DNA of 64,000 bases from Allolobophora icterica (lineage: Eukaryota; Annelida; Clitellata; Crassiclitellata; Lumbricidae). Each line of letters begins with the position of its first letter. Within the stretch, counting starts at the first letter, position 1. Location: the NCBI GenBank assembly GCA_963556255.1, contig OY744616.1, forward strand, positions 34,006,621 to 34,070,620. The letters are read 5' to 3'. The notes below the pieces were generated by a model. It was not told where the DNA came from, ran no database searches, and saw only the letters and a program-made list of their open reading frames with translations. Positions 29,201 through 41,200 of the stretch are shown here, piece after piece. A program made the translations under genes and the position numbers.

Positions 29201-32200
29201 ATCTTAGGGGACAGTTAGAAGTTAGAAACTAATATTCAGTGACCAAAGTTCTCTTTCAAGGGATGTCTTTTCCAGCACTGTAGCTTCTCATCCAGTCTCT
29301 TTCACATACTGAATCTTTAATCATAATCATAATCTCCAAACTTCTAAAGTGCCACTCGAAGGCTAAGCGCAGGACACCAGCCGTATTAACGAGCACTGCA
29401 TCACATCAGAGGGGTTTTCCAAAGAGTAGTCCAAAGAGGGCGGAGTCCGGTTTCCATGGGGCAGGTCAAGAGAGGAGGCAGAGCAGCTGTTAAAGCAGGT
29501 GTCGTTTAGGGCGAGAAGAATTGGAAGGCGGAGGATCAGATGAATCTTTAGCAGAATTGCCATGACATTTTACATATGAACACGGTTGGATTTCGCCTTT
29601 AAGCAGCCCCATTTGTAAAGTAAGTAAGTGATACATTTATTAACTTGAAAATTTGTTAAACTTGCCTCATGTCCATCAGGTAATTATGACAACGTTGCAG
29701 TGGAGCTCTTCCAGTTAGAAATATGATATGTTTCTTGTTTGGAATAGGTTAAGCAGAAATTGAGGAATGCTGGTGCCGAAGACACGCTGCCGGATCTCGA
29801 CCTCACAACAGATGAAGACGTCTCCATCTCACTTGTGGTAATCTATCATGTTTAGTCTTATGTTAGATTGTGTATTTGTATCACACCATTATCTAATGCA
29901 CATTATTTTGCACCATTATCGTGATTAACATTAGGCATCAATGCGTAATCATGTATCTCGAACTTTCTCAAGCGTCCAATGGAAGCAAGGTCATGGGAAC
30001 CAGCTTATTCACAGGCACTCGGTCAAAAACATAACTGGTTATCAGGTGTGGTCTGGTGTCAGGCCCACAGACAGGGAGAGAGTCAGATGGATATGATGGG
30101 TGATGTTTAGAAATAAAGTAAGTAAGTAAGTATATTCTTTATTACACCATTAGCAAACGCACAATGGGACAAAAGCTAGAAGCATTGATAGTAAAACATT
30201 GAAGTAATAATAAATCGAAATAAAAATGATAAAATAAGTAACTACAAAAGCAAGTGTTTTCTTATCATTTATGCAGTAATCTAGCAATGTAACCCCTCCC
30301 TGTCAAAGGATCACATCGTGGTATCTCACGATTATGCCGGCGAGGTCGAAGAGAATACCTGGAAGATCGTATCGAAGGGAGCAAATCATGAAGGACATAC
30401 CCTGAATCCCTAATGGGGTGGAAAGAATGTTCAGAGAGGAGGAGGACTGAGAATAGGATTTTTTTCTAAATAAAGCTGTATTCTGTGATCATATGCTTTT
30501 CGACATTGACCTTGTGAGGTTGAGCATGTACACAGTGTTTAACTACTGGTAGGCTAGCGCTGACTGTTCAGCTATGGGAAAGAATTTTTGCTTAAAACTG
30601 CAACTGCACACTTTTAGTTGTGCTTCAGTAGTGTAGGATTTCTTATTCAACAGGGAAAATAAATTTGTCTGAAGAAATGCGCTTATCTCAGCGATTTGTT
30701 TCTTGCATTTACTGTTATTGTTTTAGATGCCTAAAGATGAAACAGATGCACCAGGCAGAGGTATCTTACATTTCTTCCTACTATAGATAATTTGATGCAT
30801 TCCAACTGATGTCAGTGTCCTCTGAGAATGTCTGGGATAACATTTGGTGAATGGCATACCTGCCAGGAATTATTTTACAAAGAACCATTATTCGTGGATG
30901 CCTGTTGCACTGTTACAGTTGTACAGTGGTAGTTTTACAGCTATATTAGATAACAATGAATGGGATAATGCATAATGTGATCTTATAAATCATAAGCAAC
31001 CATTCAGCAGTATAAAATAATTATTAAAGCAATTATCAGTTAGATAAGTATTTATTTAGCTCTAGCTACAATGACTTTTCAGCTTGATTGAGTAGTCATT
31101 TTAGAGTATCTGTACATGCTGTTTAATTAAATTGAGTAATTAAATTGATTGTTCTATTAAAAGATATATATTGAGTAAAATATAATGTTTTGGTTTATAG
31201 GTGATGATTTCAAATCTCATCACAAGGATTATGAGACCAATGAGACCCTGAAGAAGTCCGACAGAAAGTGAGTCATAATTTTTGTAGCTTTTGCCTATTT
31301 GCTGTAAATTTGTTTCTGGGATTGTCGACAGAATAAATTAGGTGTGGGACTGGGTTGCAAGGCAGATTAACTTGAAATTATCATATGTGTTTCATAGCTT
31401 TATATCGGTTTTGGGGTTAGGGTTTTACTTATAAAACCTTACAGAATAAATATATAATTTGTGTAGAAATTAGATACAAAAAATTAGATACAAAAAATAC
31501 AAGAAATTAGATACAAAAAAAGGCTCGTGAGAGCCCTAGTCTTTCCAACGGTTCTGTATGGATGTGAGTCGTGGACAATGACAAAGAACATGGAGAAAAA
31601 GGTCAACGCATGTGAAATGTGGATATGGAGAAAGATGTTGAGAATATCATGGACAGAGAAAAGGACGAACGAATCAATACGAGTGGAGATTGGTGTCGAG
31701 AATGTAGAGTCATTAAAACAAAAAGCGACAAGATTGAAGCTTGGATTCTTTGGTCATGTTATGAGATCTGATGGGCTAGAAAAGGAAATGATGTTGGCTT
31801 GTGGTGAGGGGAAAAAAAGACGGGGTCGACCAAGCAAGAAATGGATGGATGAGATTCACGATGTAACTGGCATGAATCTGGAAGCACTAAGGGACCTGAC
31901 TTCGAATAGGAAGCAATGGAGAATGTGTGTCATGGCGATCGCTAGAGCTCCAGGAGTTGACAGCACAAGGTGACAAGGTAGAAATTAGAATTTTCATGTC
32001 ATTTCAATGGTTTATTTATTGCTTTGATGTAATGAACAGTAGAAACCTTGGGGTAAATTTATTCCTTTTGATTTACTAAACAGTTGAAACTTAGGGGTTT
32101 AATGGGGTTTATTTATTGCTTTGATTTATGGAACAGGAAAAACCTTGGGGTTGATTTATTGAACAGTAGAAACGTATGGGTTTATTTATTCCTTTTGATT

Positions 32201-35200
32201 TACTGAACAGTAGAAATCTCGAGGCATGTGAGTTAGTTTATAAGCTGTTGATCATATTTCAGAAGGCTGATTGAACATGAAGAAAGGCTGCAGAGGAAGC
32301 TCACGAAATTTGAAAAGTTGCTCCAGGATTCACCAAGACAGCATAACAAAGATTTGGAATCAAAACACAATCATAGAGTTGGTGGAAAAAAGAGAGGTAT
32401 TCTATTTATACAGGAAATTTGTCATGTTGGTTTTTCAGTAGTACACTGAGTCTATGATCCAACAGTGCAGATTCAAACCTGCTGAGCAGACTCCATGTAA
32501 AACCCAGAAAAGTTGGCTCTTATTTCTGTTTCAGATTTACTTATCTTACATGTGTAAGATCAGTAAATCTATGGTGCACAATATGTAAGTGCCATAAATA
32601 GAATAAAAAATAAAAAATACCTGTGTCTCTGAAAGTAGAGTTTTCATGTCATCTTTGCTTCCATAATATCGAAATATACAGGTATATTTGTTGACATGAT
32701 CTGGAGCTCCACCTCCAGATCATGTCAACTGGTCTCTTACATCCATTCACTGACTTGAACACTGTATGCCATCTCCTGATTTGGCACAGGATATATATTA
32801 TTTATTGTCAGTCATAGTGTAACAACCTTTGAGAAGATCAAGGTCTGTTGTATGTGATGGAGATCAGAATAATTCATCATGCTATTTGAAGTGACGTTCC
32901 GCAATCTTTCAAATGTTCATGCTTACAGTAATTTTAAGGAACAAGTAAATGTGGTGAAAAATTGCATAAATACAGGGATACATTTTCACAAATCTAACAA
33001 TGGAATGACATTGCTTCCTATTGTCCTTTGTGTTTTTGCTATGACATTGCTTCCTATTGTCCTTTGCGTTTTTGTTCAGTCTCTCCAAGTCCTCGACCTT
33101 TGGACTCTGCAAGGAGCGTGGCAACAGCCAGTGATGCTCTGGCTTCAGCCAGGACGGAAACCGGTCGAAGCAAGCGCCTTGGTTCTGTTTCAGAGGACCT
33201 CGAGAGAAGTTTTTCGGCAAGGAATGCCAGGTCATCTGCTGCTTCGATCACGGATGAAGTAAGCATAGCTCGATCTGTCAACACCGTACGATCGAGCAGC
33301 CAGGACAGCTCAGCGGATGTTAAGGAAGATATCTCAGAAGCTGGAAACAAAAATGGGTCAGTTGTTTTGTTCAGCTTTGGTAATTGCACTGTTGTAAGGA
33401 AGAATTGTTTTGTTCAGGTTTAGAACCTGTCTAGAATTGTGAAATTGTATGAAACTATAATAGAAAATGATTTAACCAATGGCAGTTGTTTTTGTATTTG
33501 TTTCTGAGCTTTTATTTAGTGCATTTTATAAACCTCTCCGAGCGCTGCAACATCGCTATCTGACAGGTCTAGAAACATGTGATTTAAGTTAGGCTGAAAA
33601 CACTTTTAAAGTAGTTTCTGATAGAATAATTGGATCATGTGTATGACATGTGTGCACATATATATGTACCCTGGTAGATATGTATCAAGGTGCTTAATAT
33701 AGAACTTTTAGATACCTCTGACAGACATTATATAAGGTAGGTTCTGCCTTTAGAAATGGTACTTGTTTGTATGAAATTCTAAGTATGACGGTCATAGATG
33801 ACCATTTGTTTGGTGAATGATCAATAAATTTACTGATTTTTTTAGGTCATCTGATGAATCACCTAGGTCTATAACTGAGCAGTTATCAAGACGCAACAGT
33901 GCAGCAAGTAGAAGACAAAAGTCAGGCAGAGTCCTGTCACCAAAGGCCAAGAAATCGGTTACAGAGAGCAGACGAGCTCAGTCTGAGAAGAACAGTGTTG
34001 CCAGTGGTTCTGATGATGATTTCACACTGAGTCAGTCTGGTATGCTAGATTTGTCTCATTCATTCCACCATTTATATAGCACTTCTCAAAGATAACTTCT
34101 CAGAGGTTCGCCCAGTCCAACCACGGCGATAAAGAACTTTTTTTAAGTGTTGATAGAAAGTGAATGCAGAATCCATAGCTAAGATGATGTGCTGGTCTAA
34201 TGGGAGGCTGTTCTAGGTAGCTGAAAAAGTGCGATGCTGCATTGTCAAAGTGCATGCTATGGAACAACGAGTTCACCCCGAACAGAGGAACGAAGATTTC
34301 TCTGGCCAGCCAAGCCTGTCTCCTTACATGAGCATTAAGGGTTTTAATGGAGCAGCAAACGTGAGAGATCATATGATCTCAGTTTGATCATAAGAATCAT
34401 TGAAACGATGGCCTTGAATACAGACTATTGATTGTCTGGAATTCTTGTTCTTACGTGAATCTTAGAGAAAGTCTTAAACTGGTTAACCCTTGATGATGAG
34501 AGGGCTTAGTTTTCCTTGCATTTTAGTGCACGCTCGTCGTTAAAGTGTGAAATAACAACAGAAAGTGTGGTAACGAAAAATGGAACTATGTAAAGGAGAG
34601 GAGGTTGAATTCGAAATTCAGATGTTATTTAAAGTATTAGAAGTCATACTTTTTAAAAACAATGTAATCATAATTTTGTTTGTAATTGTATTAGAACATT
34701 CGTATAGAGCAGTGGTTTTCAACCGGGGTTCCGCGGACCCCAGGGGTTCCGCGGGCGTCGGCCAGGGGTTCCGCGGCATCAGTCTTAAATTTAAAAAACA
34801 CCAACTGATTTCACAAAAGGATGATCAAATAACAGAATTCTTCACTGCTTTCAGGCGTTCATGCTAGACCCAATTATTCTCTGTTTACATCATTAACATT
34901 ATTACGGGAATGTATCGTTGCATTTTATATTTGCATTGCATTTTTACGCGGGTAAACGGCGGGGTAGGCTAACCAGGCGCTCTGATATAGCCAACCCTCT
35001 TGGCGTGGAATTGGTTTAATTACACCCGACCTGTTCTCGTTTGGGATAGAGGAAGAATGTTCCAACAATAGCCCTGAATTGCTGAGATGACCTTGGGTCG
35101 AGCCGAGTGCCAACCACTTGGTCCAGTTGTGATTGCACCGTGTTTACTGACCGTCGGGTAGAACCTCGTATATACGTAGCCGGGGCGGAGGATTGGCACA

Positions 35201-38200
35201 TACCATTACAGACGTTGCTAGGACCACTAAAGAGGACCAAGGGGACCTAGGCAGGTACCCTAGAGTGGACCGGAAACTGCTAAGGGGCCGCCTGTAAGCG
35301 AATTGTTGTTGGGCCGTTGTTGCCGTGCTGTTTCGTGCAGGAAGAAATCTGCAATCCCCGACCCCCAGGGGGGAAGAAGTGGACTCACAACTTGGAACTA
35401 GCGATGGAAGCTGTATCAAGGCACTCCGTGGACGAGTATCCCACTAGGGCCACAACCCATCAGTGCGGGAGGTACGTCTGGAGAGGGTAGTGATCAGAGA
35501 CACCACCACTCCCGTAACAGGGATACCCGGAGTGGCCACCTACGTCGTGCCTTAAATGTCAAAGTGAAGAAGTTAAAAAAAACTCAAGGGTGAAAGCAGT
35601 AGTGACTAGTAGGCCTATTCTCTTAAGGATAGTTCAAACTAAACAAATTTTGGAAGTTAATTACTTACAGCCCAGCGTTTCTAGAACTCTTCTATCCATC
35701 TGTCAGCATTAGTTGTCGGCAAATACAGTAAAATACATGTTGTTTACCGACAAAGTTTCCGTGCGCTACTCTAGAGTGCTAGACTAAAGTATGTTTTTAT
35801 AATAGCCTGCACCAGAAATGCAAAAAAACTTATATTGAAAGTTTAACATTCTAAACTTTAAACATTAATTATCCCAACATTACAAGTTACAATTACTTGA
35901 ATTTCTTGGGAAAATGGACGACTAAAACGCCCCGGGGTTCCGCGAGCAAATAATTGCTTGTGTAGGGTTCCGTCACTACAAAAAGGTTGAAAACCACTGG
36001 TATAGAGTTTATATGTGTCATAGAAAAGATGATGTACTAACACAATAGTTTAACTTTGTCAACATGCAAAATGAGGTGTCAGTTTCTTCATTTCTTGTGA
36101 TTGTACAGTGATTTAAATTGTAGCCTACTAGGAAAGTTTCTTTAAGAGGTTATTCTGTATCTGTTAGTTGATGTCTCCGATCAAAGCGAACTTAAAGGAA
36201 GAATCGAGAACTTGACAAAAGAACTGAAGAGACGAAAGAAGGAGGCAGAGCATCTGAAGAAGAAACAGGAAAAGAAAAGATTGAAGCTCGAAGAAGAGAA
36301 ACTTAAACAAAAACTCAAGGTATTTTTTCCCATTATAAACGTGACTTTGCCAAGGTTGACTTTCAGAAATCTGAATCCTGCTGCATCACACGAGTTTGAC
36401 AGTTGGCTGATGTTCATTTCCTCTGTTAAGACATGTTAGTCAATTTATAAGGTAGGTAATATTGCCTAATTGTTGCTGTTGTTGTTGTTGTTGTTATTGT
36501 TGTTGTTATTATGATTCTTAGGCTGTCCTATTGTATTGTATTGTATTTAAACATTTATAAAGCACCTCTAGTAGGATGAACCGTTCAGAGGCGCTCCCAG
36601 TGCGCAAGGCCAAGAGAAAAGAAATAAGTCTTTAGGAAAGCAAAAGAAGATGAGGGTTACCTATTAAAATTTGAGAGCGAGTAGAAGGAGACAGTGTATT
36701 CCAAAGAGAGGGACTAATTGAGGCAAAAGATCGGGACTGCGCCATAGCTGTTTTAGTATGAGGAACTGAAAGATAAACTCTGTTTGAGGAGCAAAGTGGA
36801 CGATGTGAGGAGACAGAAAGAGGCCGGTGAATTACATAAATTAAATATTTGGGGACGAGACCCCGCTGCATTTTGGACACCAGAATAAGGATTTTGAACT
36901 TAATACGTGCAGAGAGGAAGCCAGTGCAGTTGCTCAAACATGAAGGATGAAATGCGTGAGTAGCGTGGTAGACATGCAATTAATCTCGCAGCTCATTTAG
37001 AACCCATGCAGGTCATCTGTGTACCAGGGGTACTACTTTGTAAAAATTTTGCTTTTGGAGAAATCCAATGTTTGTTCCCCTTTACATATGAGCTAATGAA
37101 TTTTGCAACCCAGTATCTTCCTTTGCCTGCGAGGGCTTCCTTGCGATCTTCAGCTCGCAGCCTTATGGTTGTCCCTCATATGCGCTCTTCCACGGCACAA
37201 TCCAGGTGTTTTGCCTATGTTGGCCCCTCTGCTTGTAGCTGTATCCCATTGTTTCTGCGCCAAGAGCTTCTTGCCCTCTCTCCTCTCCAGTTCCATAGAC
37301 GCCTGAAAACTTTCCTTTTTGCCGGTGCTGGCATTGATGCGGGTTGAAAGCGCCACTGATCTGAGTGGCGCTGTATAAGTTTTCGGTTACAATTACATGA
37401 AAGGCATCACCGACATTCACCTTCTCATTAATACAGCCACACATATTCACATATGCATCAAAGGCTATAATTAATATAGATTATTATTATTTGTCAAATT
37501 GCTTTTAGAGATTTGTTGAGCATTATCGTGTCTGTTCATTCTCTTTTTTCAGGATTACGATAGCTTCATCAAAGAAGCGAAGAAGGAATTGCAGTCTCCG
37601 ACTTCAGTGGCTGAAGAACAGAAAGAGCAAACTAAGAGCATTTCGCATCACTCGAGCACGTCTTCTGACAGCTCCACAGCTCGCTCAACCACTGTCCAGG
37701 ATATCTCGTCCAACAGTACGTTACACTACCAGTAATTATAGGCTGAGAACTTAATAGCATCACATTAATAATGCGCTAGTGGTTGCCATCAGTTATTGGT
37801 ACAATCAGTTGATGGTAGCCACTAGGCTAACCACCCTGGGTGCTTGGGGCCGCCACTCCCTCCTCTCAGCTGACTGGGGTGTACTTCTTGTTCCTTTTGC
37901 CCGTACTTTGTTAGACAGAACAGTGTTGGCTTCGGTGTGAAATGTCCTTCCTGGTGCTTTGCCTGCTCCCAAGGCCCAGGGTCCATTCTGACATGTTCTA
38001 TTCTCATTTTAAGACTGCTCTCTTCAGCCATGCTGGGGTCAGGAGCACTTTGGAGTAGTTGCGTTGAAGGTGTGCTATATAAATTTCCTTAAGGAATGAA
38101 TGAATTACTGAAATTAAGAAAACTTGGATACAAACCAAATTCAAAGGCCAAGAAGGAAATTTAGGAAAAACGTGTATCTGTGTGTTTTTTGTGTTTACTA

Positions 38201-41200
38201 AACAAATATAATATTATAAATAGGCAGCCAGCATAAAGCTGTTATGTTTAGGATTGAAACTATTTATGTTAGTCTTTGAGCTTATGTTTACACTTATTTT
38301 GCAGAATTGAAGAATTCTAAGCTGCCGCCAATATCAGGGTCAAAGCATCTGTCAGGTCAACATAAGGGTGACGATGATCACTCCCAGGCAAACACTAGAC
38401 ACTCTAGCATGTCGGAATATGTCGTGGAGGAAGAAGACCTTTCACGGGCCAGTCTGTCAGCAGGTGGTGAGAAGGTGCTTCTGAATCTTGATCTTGGAGC
38501 ATTTGATGACCAGAACCAGGGCATTACTCCTCGCAGTGCACGGAGTGAGCCACGAATCCCAGAAAGTGCCAGGACTTTAGCTGACATACCAGAAGACTAC
38601 TCACTGCAGGATGATTTGAACAGGTCGGAGCAAAGCGCAAGCCAGGCGGAGCCGTCGGAAAAAGTGCCTTCCAAGAGCCAAGCTTCTGATTTGGCCTCTT
38701 CTTACACTGAAGATTTTTCCGAGACTTCTGCAACAAGTCTAGATGATGGGCCAGAAAAACAGAGCATTGAGAAATCGACTAAGTTGAGCGTTAGTGATAG
38801 AAAGACTGGCTCAGCTGGAAAATTGAGCCACAGCGAAGGAAAGGTTGGCTCGGCAGAGGAGAACGAATCAACAGATGAAGATATCTGTGAGGAAATTCTG
38901 TCGGTTAATGATTCACAGGTGGATTCAGAAGATGAACAAGTGGAAGAAATGAAGATTGTCAAAGACAGTCCTGTCTTATCTGATGCCAGTAAGTACAAAA
39001 GTGGAAGAGTGTTTGGGATTTTGCATCAATTCTCAACTTTGGGAAGTTGTAGCACACATTTATAGCTTGCCTGTATCAACCTCAATCCTTAAAGTATCTT
39101 TATGTATTAATAGCCTGGGTGCCTTTACTTGTTTTTTTGTTTTCTTTCAAACAAAATGTTACACATGTCGATACAGTAAATCCAGATCTTAAGTCATTAC
39201 AATAAATGTATAACAAAATACATACACACAATTGCAGCACAGGCTCATAATAAATGGTAGAAAGTTTCTTACATTTTTCTTATTTTTCAATTAAGGATAC
39301 TACTATTGCATCATGACCAGACATTTATTCTTGGGAGCCTCTCGAATTGCAAGATCCTCAACAGAACCACTATCAGCGTATTTCAATTTAAACGGCCAGA
39401 TGACTGCAGATGCAGGCTGTTGTTGCTATACACTTGCAGCCTACATCAGAAATTAACAATATACATTCTGACACACTTTACATAAACAGCATTTCTGACT
39501 ACTTAAAACAATGTCAAGTACATGTCTCAACTTATCAGAATTATGACATTGTCCAAATGTAATGTAATACAACAATGGCTGTATTGTGTTACACTTAAAG
39601 TCTGTCCTATATCCAGATCTTAAGCCAATTCTTAGATCTCGTGTTTGTTTGTATATCTCGGATTTCTCGTGCTGCTTTTTTTTAATTAAGACAATGTTTA
39701 TTCATCCGCTACTGTCTTCTTAAGTGACATGTAAGCAGTGGATAGTCACGTGCAGATATGCATATAGGGTTATAGATTCGTATTGATTCTTATGAAGTAT
39801 TAATTACGCTGTGCCTGGCTTGACAGGCTTGAGATCTGTACCAAAACTTTTGGCTGAAAATGTGACATTTCCTTACGAGCTTTGTTGGCTGCTGTAGACC
39901 CAGAAATGAGAATTTTTTCTTTTAGATATGGAATTGAAGGGAAGTACCAGTTCTTCTAAAGAAAATGATCCAACTGCTGCAGAACCTATCATTTCTCATA
40001 AAGAGGTATCAATATTTGTAGTATACATGTGTGTGTGTGTATATATTTATTGTGTATTATAAGCAATGTATATATGTTTTTGTGTGCAAGTATATACATA
40101 TACACATATATTTATTAAACAGAGATCTGATTTTGAAACTAGCAGAGATTAATGTAGTTAATAAATAGCTTTGCCTTTTATCTTGTAATAATAGTTTTGC
40201 GTTCATTTCGTACACTTGTGAAATATAATCATGCAGAGACTTTTTTGTGTATCTGTGCAAGTGTCTGAACAATTGTACTGTGCCTTTTTTATATGAATTT
40301 GCAATCTGATGCCATAGTAGCCTACTAAGCATAAAGGACTTGCTTAAGATTCTTATACACTGACCTTCTTAAAGACTGAATCCTCTTTGTTACAGTGAAA
40401 GTCCTGAGCCAGACAACAACTGTGTCACACAACAAACCTTCCTGTGAGCTATTTTTGTTGCTGCAATGTAATTTTTATTAATACGGCTATTGAGAATGAT
40501 TGAACTAATGTCTAGATATGCATGTTTGAAAGTCTAAACAGCAATTCTGTTATTGATTTGATCTTTTAGGTAAAGAAGGTCAACTATGATGCAGTAACGA
40601 AAACAACTCTGGATACGTTGCTCAAGGAGACCATTGACGAACTTCTCAGAATAAAGAAACAAAAAGCAAATACAAATTCAGTCATCGCTAAAGATGAAAC
40701 AGTTCTTTCACGTGAACAAAATCCTCAGAAAACCGCGTCATCTTCCGCTGCTAACGATAAGGAGGCCAGTATCTTTACAAGCTTTCAGTTGAGAAGGAAT
40801 AGTCAGATTGTATGAAACCAAAATGGTCATTATATATTATTTGGCATTTTATTAGGACCTGATTCTTAAATTTTTTGAAAATTTTGCCGATAGATTTGTC
40901 GTTTGAAGACATAATGTTCCAAGGTTTCCTGCTTTTCAAAGCCCAGGTTGGTGACTTTATACATACATGTATAAGGCTGCACTGAGATCTCCATTTTCAC
41001 CTGAGTTAGAAAATGAAACTCATTATAACGTATTTGTACATCATGACCAGTATCTTTATATTGTAGGATTTCCCTGATGACAAATATTCGTTCGATGACG
41101 ATGGTGACTGGGACATACCTACAAAACTCGGTGTGTTTATGTGAATGTTGTTACGGTAACTTGTTTAATGTACAGTTTATAAACTGTTAATCATGGCTAC

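Noticed and set aside
32909..33389. Long minus-strand frames over CEP350-like exon 32
   Set aside because: They are mirror frames of a Ser/Arg-rich coding exon on the plus strand and lack splice or domain support.
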